Shown here: positions 40,889 to 49,334 of the stretch, piece by piece
Numbering within the stretch: position 1 is the first letter of the stretch
Layout of the letters: the number at the start of each line of letters is the position of its first letter
Assembly: GCF_008365295.1 (NCBI RefSeq)
Contig: NZ_CP043505.1
Location: 3,038,001 to 3,102,000 of the forward strand
Source of the DNA: Agromyces intestinalis
GTDB taxonomy: Bacteria; Actinomycetota; Actinomycetes; Actinomycetales; Microbacteriaceae
Direction: 5' to 3'
Length of the DNA: 64,000 nucleotides
Notes under the pieces: model-generated
Database searches by the model: none
What the model saw: the letters and a program-made list of their open reading frames with translations, nothing else
What the model was told of the DNA's origin: nothing
Position numbers and translations under genes: made by a program

Positions 40889-41680
40889 TCATCGTGCCAC
40901 CGGCGTCTCGTGCACGCGCGCGATCGCGTCGGCGAGGATCTTCGGCATGTCGCCCTCGTTGATCGTGAAGCCGACCTCGTCGCTGATCGCGAGCGGCGCC
41001 CCGAACACGACGACGCCCGCGCCGATCGTCGGGCAGCTGACCGCCTGGTCGATGCTGAGGCCGCCGACCGCCTGCACCGGCACGGTCGTGGCCGCGACGA
41101 TGGCGGGCAGGTCGGTGAGCGGTGAGAGCCGCAGCTCGGGGTGCATGCCCCGGTGGTCGTGCCCGATGTGGTGCAGCACCATGCCGACGCCGAGCGCCTC
41201 GAGCCGGCGCGCCTCGGCGACCCGATCCGGTGCGGCGATGTCGTCGCCCATGACGAGCACGTCGAAGTCGGCGCCCGCCTCGCACACCCGCTGGATCGTC
41301 GCGTCGTGGGCGCGCGACATCACGACGACGGCGTCGGCGCCGGCCTCGGCGTACATGCGCGCCTCGCCGTACCCGCCGTCCATGATCTTCAGGTCGGCGA
41401 CGAGCGGCGTGTCGGGGTACTCGGCGCGGAGCCTCCGCACCGCGTGCGCGCCCTCGGCCATCGCGAGCGGCGTGCCGATCTCGAGCCAGTCGGCTCCGGC
41501 CTCCATCGCGATCGCGGCCATGCGCAGCGCGTCGTCGAGGTTCTTCAGGTCGAGCGAGACCTGCACGATGCCGAACTCGAGGTCGGATCGCTGCAGGCCC
41601 CGGATGCGGCGTGCCATGCGGATGGTTCCCTTCGTCTGGGGTGGAGCGTCGGTGATGCGGATGTCCCAGGCCCGGGTCAT
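40889..41680 (-). CDS. HUMPS-family protein (hexulose-6-phosphate synthase / keto-gulonate-6-phosphate decarboxylase type)
   Basis: The 263-residue protein belongs to the OMP decarboxylase suprafamily. Signature elements are QVSLDLKNLDDAL, LEIGTPLAMAEG, the catalytic DLKIMDGGYGEARM with the Asp-x-Lys-x-x-Asp triad and VQAVGGLSIDQA. The usual HTGxDxQ loop reads HHIGHDHRG. Relatives either decarboxylate 3-keto-L-gulonate 6-phosphate or condense formaldehyde with ribulose 5-phosphate. ATG at 41680 overlaps the upstream stop by 4 bp; the internal ATG (MARRIRGLQ) 21 codons later is a possible start. Substrate unknown. Confidence 0.83.
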   Translation of the reverse strand: MTRAWDIRITDAPPQTKGTIRMARRIRGLQRSDLEFGIVQVSLDLKNLDDALRMAAIAMEAGADWLEIGTPLAMAEGAHAVRRLRAEYPDTPLVADLKIMDGGYGEARMYAEAGADAVVVMSRAHDATIQRVCEAGADFDVLVMGDDIAAPDRVAEARRLEALGVGMVLHHIGHDHRGMHPELRLSPLTDLPAIVAATTVPVQAVGGLSIDQAVSCPTIGAGVVVFGAPLAISDEVGFTINEGDMPKILADAIARVHETPVAR

Positions 41681-42624
41681 CCGGCCGCTGCCGCCCGAGC
41701 TGCCTCGAGCGAGGCGACCCGCACGTCGTGCGAGCCGCCGAACCAGCGGTCGCGCGCCTCGATGAGGAATTCGGCCGAGGCCGCGAGCTCGTCGAAGCCG
41801 TTGACGCCGTCCTCGATCGAGATCCAGCCGTCGTAGCCGGCGCCCGTGAGCGTGGTGAAGATGCGGTCGTAGTCGTTGAGGCCCTGCCCGATGACCCCGT
41901 GTGCGAGCGCGGGGGAGTAGCCGATGGTGCCGTCGGCCAGGCGCAGATCGTCGAGCGTCGTACCGGCCTCGAGGAATCGGTCGGACGCCTGCATCGTGAC
42001 GACCCGGTCGACCACGCTCGCGAGGAAGTCGGCGGAGTCGACGCCGGCCGTGATCGCGTTCGACGGGTCGAACTGCACGCCGAAGTGCACCCGGTCGTCG
42101 ATGGCGTCGACGATGCGGCGGAACACCTCAGGCCGCTGCGCGAACTCGGGGTACTGCCAGGTGCTGGCCTTGTAGTGGTTCTCGATGGCGAGCAGGATGC
42201 CGAGCTCGGCGGCGAGCGGCAGGAGCGACGTGATCGCCTCGACCGCCCACGCGACGCCGTCGTCGACCGCGACGCCGGGGTGGGCCTGCCCGCTCAGCAC
42301 ACGGCAGGTGGCACCCGGGCCGCCGAGCTCGGCGGTGATGCGCATGAGCTCGGCTTGCCGGTCGTGCTCGCGAGCGCGCTCGTCCGCGTCGGGATGGGTG
42401 AAGTCGGGCGAGGCGCACATCATCGGCATCTCGAAGCCCGCGGCGCGGATCGCATCGTCGAGGCGCGCGATCTCGCCGGGCTCGGTCGACCAGAGGAAGC
42501 CCGAGTGCAGTTCGAGGCCGTCGACGCCGAGCGCCCGTGCCTCGTCGATCCACTCGTAGACGGACTTCGTGCGCCGCAGCACCATAGCCTCGAGGTACCC
42601 CTTCGGAAATGCTGCGATGCGCAC
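41677..42624 (-). CDS. Sugar isomerase/epimerase family TIM-barrel protein 2
   Basis: The 315-residue xylose-isomerase-like TIM-barrel protein shows putative metal ligands in LLAIENHYK (Glu), HFGVQFDPSNAI (Asp), VTMQASD and WISIEDGVNGFDE (Glu). The start is GTG at 42622-42624, preceded by GAGGAGGA, and begins RIAAFPKGYLEAM. It is the first gene of unit B and is read from the TTGTCA/TAGCGT promoter at 42656-42684. It overlaps the HUMPS gene by 4 bp. Partner oxidoreductases are in the divergent unit C. Confidence 0.85.
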   Translation of the reverse strand: MRIAAFPKGYLEAMVLRRTKSVYEWIDEARALGVDGLELHSGFLWSTEPGEIARLDDAIRAAGFEMPMMCASPDFTHPDADERAREHDRQAELMRITAELGGPGATCRVLSGQAHPGVAVDDGVAWAVEAITSLLPLAAELGILLAIENHYKASTWQYPEFAQRPEVFRRIVDAIDDRVHFGVQFDPSNAITAGVDSADFLASVVDRVVTMQASDRFLEAGTTLDDLRLADGTIGYSPALAHGVIGQGLNDYDRIFTTLTGAGYDGWISIEDGVNGFDELAASAEFLIEARDRWFGGSHDVRVASLEAARAAAAG

Positions 42625-42655
42625 GGTTCCTCCTCGTCGGTGAGCGGCTGACCTC

Positions 42656-42698
42656 ACGCTACAAGAATGAGCGCAAAGTGACAAACTTTGATTAGAAT
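42656..42698. promoter_or_regulatory. Divergent promoter region of units B and C with a palindromic operator
   Basis: For the minus strand, TTGTCA (complement of 42679-42684) and TAGCGT (complement of 42656-42661) are 17 bp apart. The 17-bp inverted repeat CAAAGT-GACAA-ACTTTG (42674-42690) covers that -35. For the plus strand TAGAAT (42693-42698) is a possible -10, with no clear -35. One repressor could control both units. Confidence 0.6.
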
Positions 42699-42777
42699 GT
42701 AACTTCCTTGGTGCGGGCGCCGCAGGTGCGGCAGTGCATCGTGCAGCACGACTTTCTTCAGAGTGGAAGGACCCCAG

Positions 42778-43848
42778 GTGAGGGCACTGGTCAAGTACGC
42801 GAACGAGGACGGCGCGCTCGAGGTGCGCGACGTCGCCGCTCCCGAGGCGGGGCCGGGCGAGGTGCTCGTGCGCGTGCACACCGTCGGGGTGTGCGGATCC
42901 GACATCCACATGTGGCACGACTCCCAGTCGAAGAGCTCGGTCGGCATCCTGCCGGTCACGCTCGGTCACGAGTCGGCCGGCGTCATCGCCGCGGTCGGCC
43001 CCGATGTCGAGGGCTGGGTCGTCGGCGACCGCGTCGTGTGCGAGACCGCCGCGAGCATCTGCGGCGTGTGCGCGCTTTGCCGCGCCGGCCGATACAACCT
43101 CTGCCCGTTCCGCGAGGGCTACGGGCTCAAGCGCGACGGGGCGATGGCCGAATACGTCGTCGCCGAGCCCCGGGTGCTGCACCGCATCCCCGACGGCGTG
43201 AGCTTCGCCGCCGCCGCGATGACCGAGCCCTACGCCGTGGCGTACAACGCGCTCATCGAGCGGGTCGGCGTCAAGCCCGGCGCGCTCGTCGTGATCCAGG
43301 GCGCCGGCGCGATCGGCATCAACGCGCTGCAGCTGGCGGTGCTCGCAGGAGCGGGCACGACCGTGGTGCTCGGCACCTCGGTCGACGCGCACCGCCTCGC
43401 TCGGGCGAGCGAGCTCGGCGCCGACCACGTCGTCGACATCACGAGCGAGGACCCGGCCGAGCTCATCGGCCGCCTGCACGACGGCCTGGGGGCCGACGTC
43501 GTCGTCGACGCGACCGGGGTGAGCGCCGCGCTGCAGCAGAGCATGCAACTCGTGCGCCCCGGCGGCGAGATCGCCAAGGTCGGCTGGGGCCCGCAGCCGC
43601 TCGGCTTCACGCTCGACCCGCTCGTCAAGAAGGCCGCGACGCTCTACGGCTGCTACTCGCACACCTGGTCGACGTGGGAGGCCGTGCTGCGTCTCTTCGC
43701 CGCGGGGCGCCTGCACCCCGAATCGATCATCGGCGGCGCCTACCCCGTCGAGGAGTGGGAGACGGCGTTCGGCGCCATGCAGCGCGGCGAGCACATCAAG
43801 TCGGTGCTGCGCATGCCGTTCGGCCTCGAGAGCGAGGCCGACCGATGA
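42778..43848 (+). CDS. Zinc-dependent alcohol (polyol/sorbitol-type) dehydrogenase
   Basis: The 356-residue MDR enzyme has catalytic zinc ligands in GVCGSDIHMW and LGHESAG and a structural zinc set, CGVCALCRAGRYNLC. The Rossmann motif is IQGAGAIGINALQLA (about residues 175-189). It resembles L-iditol 2-dehydrogenase and threonine dehydrogenase. It probably oxidises a secondary hydroxyl of a polyol or sugar acid with NAD. GTG at 42778 has GGAAGGA seven bases upstream. It is the first gene of unit C and ends in an ATGA overlap with the next gene. Confidence 0.9.
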   Translation: MRALVKYANEDGALEVRDVAAPEAGPGEVLVRVHTVGVCGSDIHMWHDSQSKSSVGILPVTLGHESAGVIAAVGPDVEGWVVGDRVVCETAASICGVCALCRAGRYNLCPFREGYGLKRDGAMAEYVVAEPRVLHRIPDGVSFAAAAMTEPYAVAYNALIERVGVKPGALVVIQGAGAIGINALQLAVLAGAGTTVVLGTSVDAHRLARASELGADHVVDITSEDPAELIGRLHDGLGADVVVDATGVSAALQQSMQLVRPGGEIAKVGWGPQPLGFTLDPLVKKAATLYGCYSHTWSTWEAVLRLFAAGRLHPESIIGGAYPVEEWETAFGAMQRGEHIKSVLRMPFGLESEADR

Positions 43849-45071
43849 GCGGCGACCGCCTGCGTGTGGGCGTGCTCGGCGTCGGCGCGGTCGCGCAGGC
43901 CGTGCACCTGCCGCTGCTCGCGCGGCGGCCCGATCTCTTCGAGATCGCGGCGATCTGCGACCTCTCGGCCGAACTCGTCAACGCGATGGGCGACCGGTTC
44001 GGCATCGCCTCGGCGCGCCGGTTCACCGCCTACGAGGACATGCTCGCTGCCGGGGGCCTCGACGCGGTCATGATCCTCTCGCGCGGCTCGCACGCCGAGC
44101 CCGTGCTGCAGGCCTGGCGGGCCGGGCTGCCGGTGTTCTGCGAGAAGCCGCTCGCCTACACCGTCGCCGAGGTCGACGAGCTGCTCGCGGCCGAGCCGGC
44201 GGGGCGGCCCGCGATCCTGCTGGGCTACATGAAGCAGTACGACCCGGCGGTCATCGCGGCATCCGAGCTGGTGGCGCAGCTCGACGACGTGCGCAGCGTC
44301 GAGGTGACCGTGCTGCATCCGCCGAGCGCACCCCAGCTCGCGATCGCCCGCATCGTCACCCCCTCATCGCCGCCGCCGGCCGAGGTCGTGGCCGCGCAGG
44401 AGGCCGAGGACGACCGCCTGCGTCGCATCGCGGTGGGCGAGGCCGACCTCGACGTGTGGCGCACCTACCGCGTGCCCCTGGTCGGCAGCCTCGCGCACGA
44501 CCTCTCGGTGATGCGCAGCCTCGGCACGATCCCCGCGGCCGTCGAGTACGCCGACGTGTGGCGGCAGTCATCGGCTTCGCAGGTGCGCGACATCTCGCGC
44601 GACCGGCGCTCGATGGGCGAGGTGCCGCCGCAGGTCGCGGCGTCGGGGATCCTTGAGAACGGCGGGCGGTTCCGGCTGGCGTGGCACTACCTGCCCGACT
44701 TCCCGGCGTACCGCGAGACGGTGCGCGTCATCCACGGCGCGGGCGTGCTCGAGCTGGTCTTCCCCTCGCCCTACCTGCTGCACGCGCCCACCGAGCTGAC
44801 GGTCTCGACCCTCGACGACGGCGCCGAGCGCCGGGTGATCCGCCGCAGCGTCACCGAGGCGTTCGAGACGCAGCTCGAGGCGTTCGCGGCGATGGTGCGC
44901 GACGGCGCCGAGCCGCGCAGCGGCCTCGCGGGCGGGCGGGCCGACATCGTCGACTGCCAGCGCATCATCGCGGCCTGGACCGGGCCGCGGGGCATTCCCG
45001 TCGGCGGGGAGATCGGCGCGCGCATCGCGCTCGATCGTTCGCCGGCCGATGCCGTCGAGGCGGTGCACTGA
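43845..45071 (+). CDS. Gfo/Idh/MocA-family oxidoreductase 1
   Basis: The 408-residue protein has an N-terminal Rossmann domain (RVGVLGVGAVAQAVHLPLL), the EKP motif in VFCEKPLAYT (about residue 101) and the C-terminal alpha/beta domain. It is longer than average, with an extra segment around residues 165-200 (PSSPPPAEVVAAQEAEDDRLRR). Family members oxidise or reduce a ring hydroxyl of sugars and inositols with bound NAD(P). Translation is coupled on both sides (ATGA and TGATG), so it is co-produced with the dehydrogenase and a second Gfo/Idh protein. Confidence 0.88.
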   Translation: MSGDRLRVGVLGVGAVAQAVHLPLLARRPDLFEIAAICDLSAELVNAMGDRFGIASARRFTAYEDMLAAGGLDAVMILSRGSHAEPVLQAWRAGLPVFCEKPLAYTVAEVDELLAAEPAGRPAILLGYMKQYDPAVIAASELVAQLDDVRSVEVTVLHPPSAPQLAIARIVTPSSPPPAEVVAAQEAEDDRLRRIAVGEADLDVWRTYRVPLVGSLAHDLSVMRSLGTIPAAVEYADVWRQSSASQVRDISRDRRSMGEVPPQVAASGILENGGRFRLAWHYLPDFPAYRETVRVIHGAGVLELVFPSPYLLHAPTELTVSTLDDGAERRVIRRSVTEAFETQLEAFAAMVRDGAEPRSGLAGGRADIVDCQRIIAAWTGPRGIPVGGEIGARIALDRSPADAVEAVH

Positions 45072-46090
45072 TGGCTCGCCGGGTGGGACTCATCGGGTTC
45101 GGGCTCGCCGGCCGCGTCTTCCACGGCCCGCTGATCGCGGCCGAGCCGGCGCTCGAGCTCGCGGCGATCGTCACGAGCGATCCCGAGCGGGCGGCGGACG
45201 CCTCACGCAGGCATCCGGGCGCCGAGATCGTTCCGGATGCCTCGGAGCTGCTGTCGCGCGACGACCTCGACCTCGTGGTCGTCGCGGCCCCCACGCCCAG
45301 GCACCTCGAGCTCGCCACGCGCTTCATCGAGGCCGGTTTCGCGACCGTCGTCGACAAGCCGCTCGCGGTGCGCGCCGACGACGCCGAGCAGCTGGTGTCC
45401 ACGGCCGAGTCGCGCGGCGTGCCGCTGACCGTGTTCCAGAACCGGCGCTGGGACGGCGACTTCCTCACCGTGCGCCGGCTCGTCGAGACGGGCGAGCTCG
45501 GCGACGTGTGGCGCTTCGAATCGCGCTTCGAGTGGATCAGTTCGCGGCCGCGGCCCGAATGGAAGTCGGGCACCCCGGGCGCCGAGGGCGGCGGGGTCGC
45601 CTACGACCTCGGCTCGCACCTGATCGACCAGGCGATCCGGCTGTTCGGTCCCGTCGCCGACGTCTACGGCGAGCTCGACGTGCGCCGCGACGGCGGCGTG
45701 AACGACGACGACGCCTTCATCGCGCTCACCCACGCCTCCGGTGTGCGCAGCCACCTCGCGATGGCGAGCCTCGTCGCGCAGCGCGGGTTCCGGTTCCGGG
45801 TGCTCGGCAGCGACTCGGCCTACACGAAGTGGGGGCTCGACCCGCAGGAGGCGCAGCTCGCCGGCGGCATGAGCCCGCTCGACGACGGCTACGGCGTGAC
45901 GCCGCCCGACGCCGACGGCCGCCTGGGACGCGACGGTGAGACCTCGCCCGTGCCGACCGAGCGCGGCGGGTACCGCGAGTTCTACCGCGGCGTCGCCGCC
46001 GCGCTCGAGACCGGCGGGGCGATGCCCGTCGACCCGCGCGATGCCATCGAGCCGATCCGCATCATCGAGGCGCTGCAGGCGCGCGCATGA
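45071..46090 (+). CDS. Gfo/Idh/MocA-family oxidoreductase 2
   Basis: The 339-residue protein begins RVGLIGFGLAGRVFHGPLI and has the family motif as VVDKPLAV (Asp in place of the usual Glu, about residues 94-100). GGGVAYDLGSHLIDQAIRLFG, with the conserved Asp and His, is the active-site helix. Its type resembles YvaA/scyllo-inositol dehydrogenases. The start ATG shares one base with the previous stop. It lies in the middle of unit C; the substrate is unknown. Confidence 0.88.
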   Translation: MARRVGLIGFGLAGRVFHGPLIAAEPALELAAIVTSDPERAADASRRHPGAEIVPDASELLSRDDLDLVVVAAPTPRHLELATRFIEAGFATVVDKPLAVRADDAEQLVSTAESRGVPLTVFQNRRWDGDFLTVRRLVETGELGDVWRFESRFEWISSRPRPEWKSGTPGAEGGGVAYDLGSHLIDQAIRLFGPVADVYGELDVRRDGGVNDDDAFIALTHASGVRSHLAMASLVAQRGFRFRVLGSDSAYTKWGLDPQEAQLAGGMSPLDDGYGVTPPDADGRLGRDGETSPVPTERGGYREFYRGVAAALETGGAMPVDPRDAIEPIRIIEALQARA

Positions 46091-46857
46091 GCGACGGGGG
46101 AGCGATGGTGCTGCGCAACGCCGGCCGGGTCGTGCTCGTCACGGGGGCGGGCGCGGGCATCGGCCGGGCGATCGCGACGGCATTCCTCGAGACCGGGGCT
46201 ATCGTCGGCGCGCTCGACCGCGACGTCGCCGACGTGCCCGCCGGCGCCGAGCCGATCGAGGCGGATGTCACGGACGACGCCGGCATCGAGGCATCCGTTG
46301 CCGCCTTCGGCGCGCGCCACGGCCGCATCGACGTGCTCGTGAGCAACGCGGGCGTGAGCTACCCGGCGACCGTGACCGACGGCGAGCTCGCCGACTGGAC
46401 ACGGGTGTACGACGTCAACGTGCTGGGAATGGTGCGCGTCACGCGCGCCGCGCTGCCGTGGTTACGCCGGTCGGAGGCCGCGAGCATCACGCTCATGGGG
46501 TCGTGCACCGTGCGCACCGGGCTCAAGCGGCGGGTGCTCTACGCCGGCACGAAGGGCGCCGTCGAGGCGATGTCGCGCGCGATGGCCGCCGACCTCGTCG
46601 ACGAGGGCATCCGCGTGAACTGCGTGGCACCCGGCACCGTGGACACACCCCTCATCGGCGCGCTCATCGAGGCGGCTCCCGACCCGGGCGCACAGCGTCG
46701 CGCCTACGATGAGCGCCAGCCCACCGGTGTCATGGTGCGCCCCGAGGAGGTCGCGCGCGGGGTGCTCTACCTGTCGGACGCGGACGCCACCTCGATCGTG
46801 GGCAGCGTGCTCGCGATCGACGGCGGCCTCACGAGCCTGAAGCCGCTGCCGCTGTGA
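46087..46857 (+). CDS. Short-chain dehydrogenase/reductase
   Basis: The 256-residue classical SDR has TGAGAGIGRAIATAF as nucleotide-binding motif (about residues 18-32), NAG in VLVSNAGVSYPA, the catalytic Ser in LMGSCTVRTG, Tyr-x-x-x-Lys in YAGTKGAVEAMSRA and the C-terminal SIVGSVLAIDGGLTS. It probably oxidises a sugar acid or polyol hydroxyl. ATG 46087 overlaps the previous stop; the ATG seven codons later (MVLRNAGR) is an alternative start. The final codons lie in a tandem duplication. Confidence 0.9.
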   Translation: MSDGGAMVLRNAGRVVLVTGAGAGIGRAIATAFLETGAIVGALDRDVADVPAGAEPIEADVTDDAGIEASVAAFGARHGRIDVLVSNAGVSYPATVTDGELADWTRVYDVNVLGMVRVTRAALPWLRRSEAASITLMGSCTVRTGLKRRVLYAGTKGAVEAMSRAMAADLVDEGIRVNCVAPGTVDTPLIGALIEAAPDPGAQRRAYDERQPTGVMVRPEEVARGVLYLSDADATSIVGSVLAIDGGLTSLKPLPL

Positions 46858-46875
46858 GGGGGCCGCTGTGAGGGG
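46848..46875 (+). repeat. Tandem 14-bp duplication at the end of the SDR gene
   Basis: GCCGCTGTGAGGGG occurs twice head to tail (46848-46861 and 46862-46875). The first copy holds the last codons and stop of the SDR gene. The second copy adds GAGGGGG as ribosome site for the GTG at 46882. Confidence 0.9.
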
Positions 46876-46881
46876 GATGCG

Positions 46882-47694
46882 GTGAACCCGCCCGTCAACG
46901 AGTTCAAGCGACGGCTGCTGGCCGGCGAGCGGCAGGTCGGCATCTTCGCGACCATGGCCGACGCTTCGCTCGTCGAGCTGCTCGCCGCACGCGGGTTCGA
47001 CTGGATCGTGATCGACACCGAGCACGCGCCGACCGATCCGGCCGGCGTGCTCGACCGGCTGCGGGTGCTCGACGCCGCGCACGCCGAGGCCATCGTGCGG
47101 CCGACATGGAACGACCCGGTGCTCGTCAAGCGGCTGCTCGACATCGGCGCGCGCACGCTGCTGTTCCCCTCGATCGGCACGGCGGATGCCGCGGCGCTCG
47201 CCGTGGCATCCACGAGGTATCCGCCTGAGGGCATCCGCGGCGTCTCGGGCATCACCCGCGCGGCCGGCTACGGCCGCGACCGCGGCTACCTGCGGGCCGC
47301 GGCGGCCGAGCTGTGCGTCATCGTGCAGCTCGAGACCGCCGAGGGGCTGGCGAACCTCGACGCGATCGCCGCGGTGCCGGGCGTCGACGCCGTGTTCATC
47401 GGCCCGAGCGACCTCGCGGCCTCGATGGGGCACCCGGGCGACGCGGGCCATCCCGACGTGCAGGCCGCCGTCGACGGCGCGTTCGCCCGGCTCGCCGAGC
47501 TCGGCATGCCGGCCGGGTACCTGACCCTGCGGCTCGACGAGGCCCGCGAACGGATGCGGCAGGGCATCGCGTTCGCCGGCGTCGCGAGCGACACGTCGAT
47601 CGTACAGCTCGGCGTCGATGCGTTGTTCGCGGCGCTCGAGTTCACGCCGCTCGAGTTCACGCCGCACTCCGACCGATCGAGGAGCACCCCATGA
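46882..47694 (+). CDS. HpcH/HpaI-family aldolase
   Basis: The 270-residue class II aldolase of the HpcH/HpaI family shows GIFATMADASLVELLAARGFDWIVIDTEHAP, VRPTWNDPVLVKRLLDIGARTLLFPSI, the metal-binding Glu in IVQLETAEGL and FIGPSDLAASMG. It makes or cleaves 2-keto-3-deoxy sugar acids, giving pyruvate and an aldehyde. The short C-terminus repeats EFTPLEFTP. GTG at 46882 uses the duplicated GAGGGGG site. The lactonase and racemase-like genes follow with tight coupling, consistent with an acid-sugar route ending in aldol cleavage. Confidence 0.9.
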   Translation: MNPPVNEFKRRLLAGERQVGIFATMADASLVELLAARGFDWIVIDTEHAPTDPAGVLDRLRVLDAAHAEAIVRPTWNDPVLVKRLLDIGARTLLFPSIGTADAAALAVASTRYPPEGIRGVSGITRAAGYGRDRGYLRAAAAELCVIVQLETAEGLANLDAIAAVPGVDAVFIGPSDLAASMGHPGDAGHPDVQAAVDGAFARLAELGMPAGYLTLRLDEARERMRQGIAFAGVASDTSIVQLGVDALFAALEFTPLEFTPHSDRSRSTP

Positions 47695-48626
47695 GCGACG
47701 ACTGGCGCCCGGCCCGGCGACTTCCCGACCCCGCCGTGCGCGTGGTCGACGAGCGGTTCCGCCCCTACGTGCTCGGGCTCGCGAAGGTCGAGCGCATCGC
47801 CACGGGCTGCCGCTGGGCCGAGGGCCCGGTGTGGTTCGGCGACCAGCGGAGCCTCTTCTGGAGCGATGTGCCGGGCGACCGGATCCTTCGCTGGGACGAG
47901 GCCACCGGCGAGACGACCGTGTTCCGCACGCCGTCGGACTACTCGAACGGCAACACCCGCGACACCGCCGGGCGGCTCGTGACCTGCGAGCACGGCACCC
48001 GCCGGGTCACGCGGACCGAGTACGACGGCACCCGCACCGTGCTCGCCGACGGCTACGACGGGCACCGGCTGAACTCGCCCAACGACGTCGTCGTGTCGAG
48101 CGACGGCGCGGTCTGGTTCAGCGACCCGGCGTTCGGGATCCTGGGCGACTACGAGGGGTTCCGGGCCGAGTCCGAGCTGCCGACGCACCTCTACCGCGTC
48201 GCCCCCGACGGGTCGCTCGACGCCGTCGCCGACCTCGCGTACCCCAACGGGCTCGCGTTCTCGCCCGACGAACGCACCCTCTACGTCGTCGAGTCGAGGT
48301 CGCAGCCGCGGCGCCGCATCGTCGCGTTCGACGTCGACCTCGAGGCCGGGCGTCTGTCGGGTCAGCGGGTGTTCGTCGATGCCGGCGACGGCATCCCCGA
48401 CGGTCTGCGCCTCGACGAGGACGGCAACCTGTGGTGCGGCTGGAGCGGCGGCGAGGGGCTCGACGGCGTGCGGGTATTCGCACCCGACGGCACCCTCATC
48501 GGCGCGATCGACCTGCCCGAGCGGTGCGCGAACCTCGCGTTCGGCGGCCGCAGCCTCAACCGCCTGTTCATGACCGCGACCAACTCGGTCTACGCCCTGT
48601 ACGTCAACACCCGCGGCGCGCGCTGA
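47691..48626 (+). CDS. SMP-30/gluconolactonase-family lactonase
   Basis: The 311-residue six-bladed propeller enzyme probably opens a sugar lactone. Metal-binding residues appear as the Glu in RWAEGPVWF, the Asn in LNSPNDVVVSSDG and the Asp in IPDGLRLDEDGNLW. ATG 47691 overlaps the aldolase stop by 4 bp. Within unit C it would act after an oxidoreductase that makes a lactone from an aldose, followed by dehydration and aldol cleavage; this order is inference. Confidence 0.92.
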   Translation: MSDDWRPARRLPDPAVRVVDERFRPYVLGLAKVERIATGCRWAEGPVWFGDQRSLFWSDVPGDRILRWDEATGETTVFRTPSDYSNGNTRDTAGRLVTCEHGTRRVTRTEYDGTRTVLADGYDGHRLNSPNDVVVSSDGAVWFSDPAFGILGDYEGFRAESELPTHLYRVAPDGSLDAVADLAYPNGLAFSPDERTLYVVESRSQPRRRIVAFDVDLEAGRLSGQRVFVDAGDGIPDGLRLDEDGNLWCGWSGGEGLDGVRVFAPDGTLIGAIDLPERCANLAFGGRSLNRLFMTATNSVYALYVNTRGAR

Positions 48627-48659
48627 GCGGCGTCGATCCAGCCGACCGAGAGGAACCCC

Positions 48660-49334
48660 ATGACCAAGATCGCGGTGCTGCACACGAGCTTCGTGTTCGT
48701 GAAGACCGACCCGTTGTTCGATGAGCTCATGCAGGAGCTCGTGCCCGATGCCGAGGTGGTGCACTTCGTCGACTCCGACGTGCTCGCGACGGTGATCCGC
48801 GACGACGGCATCTCCGACGAGAGCACCGAGCGCATGGTGCACCTCGCCGAGGCCGCCGAGGCGGCCGGTGCCGACCTCATCTTCTCGGCCTGCTCGTCGC
48901 TCGGGCCCGCGCTCGACGTCGCCGCCCAGCGGGTGAGCGTGCCGGTCGTGAAGGTCGACGACGCGATGGCGCACGAAGCCGCCGCTCGGGCGTCGCGCAT
49001 CGGCGTGCTCGCGACGGTGCCGACGACGCTCGGCCCGACGTCCGACCTCATCGCGAAGCACGCGGCCGAGCTCGGGCGCGAGGTGACGACGACGCCTCGC
49101 CTCGCCGAGGGCGCCTTCGACATCCTCGTGGCCGGCGACCGCGCACGCCACGACGAGCTCGTCGTCACCGCGGCGCGCGCGCTCGCCGACGAGGTGGAAC
49201 TGCTCGTGCTCGCCCAGGCGTCGATGTCGCGGCTCGCCGAGCGCATCGAGCAGGAGACCGGGATGCCGGTGCTCGTGAGTCCACGGCTCGGCGTCGGCCA
49301 GCTCGCCGAGCGGGCGCACGAACTGGGTTCGTGA
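48660..49334 (+). CDS. Aspartate/glutamate racemase-fold protein with one catalytic cysteine
   Basis: The 224-residue protein has the two-domain Asp/Glu/hydantoin racemase fold. The first cysteine, Cys78 in IFSACSSLGP, is present. The position of the second cysteine reads LLVLAQASMSRLA, with Ala where racemases have Cys. It may therefore be an isomerase, decarboxylase-like or hydrolase-like relative (arylmalonate decarboxylase also has one Cys), or a binding protein. ATG 48660 has GAGAGGAA upstream, 33 bp after the lactonase. The stop overlaps the truncated kinase start. Confidence 0.83.
   Translation: MTKIAVLHTSFVFVKTDPLFDELMQELVPDAEVVHFVDSDVLATVIRDDGISDESTERMVHLAEAAEAAGADLIFSACSSLGPALDVAAQRVSVPVVKVDDAMAHEAAARASRIGVLATVPTTLGPTSDLIAKHAAELGREVTTTPRLAEGAFDILVAGDRARHDELVVTAARALADEVELLVLAQASMSRLAERIEQETGMPVLVSPRLGVGQLAERAHELGS

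Noticed and set aside
45071..46090. Inactive Gfo/Idh protein because EKP reads DKP.
   Set aside because: The catalytic Lys and the downstream Asp/His helix are intact; Asp for Glu here is a conservative change seen in the family.
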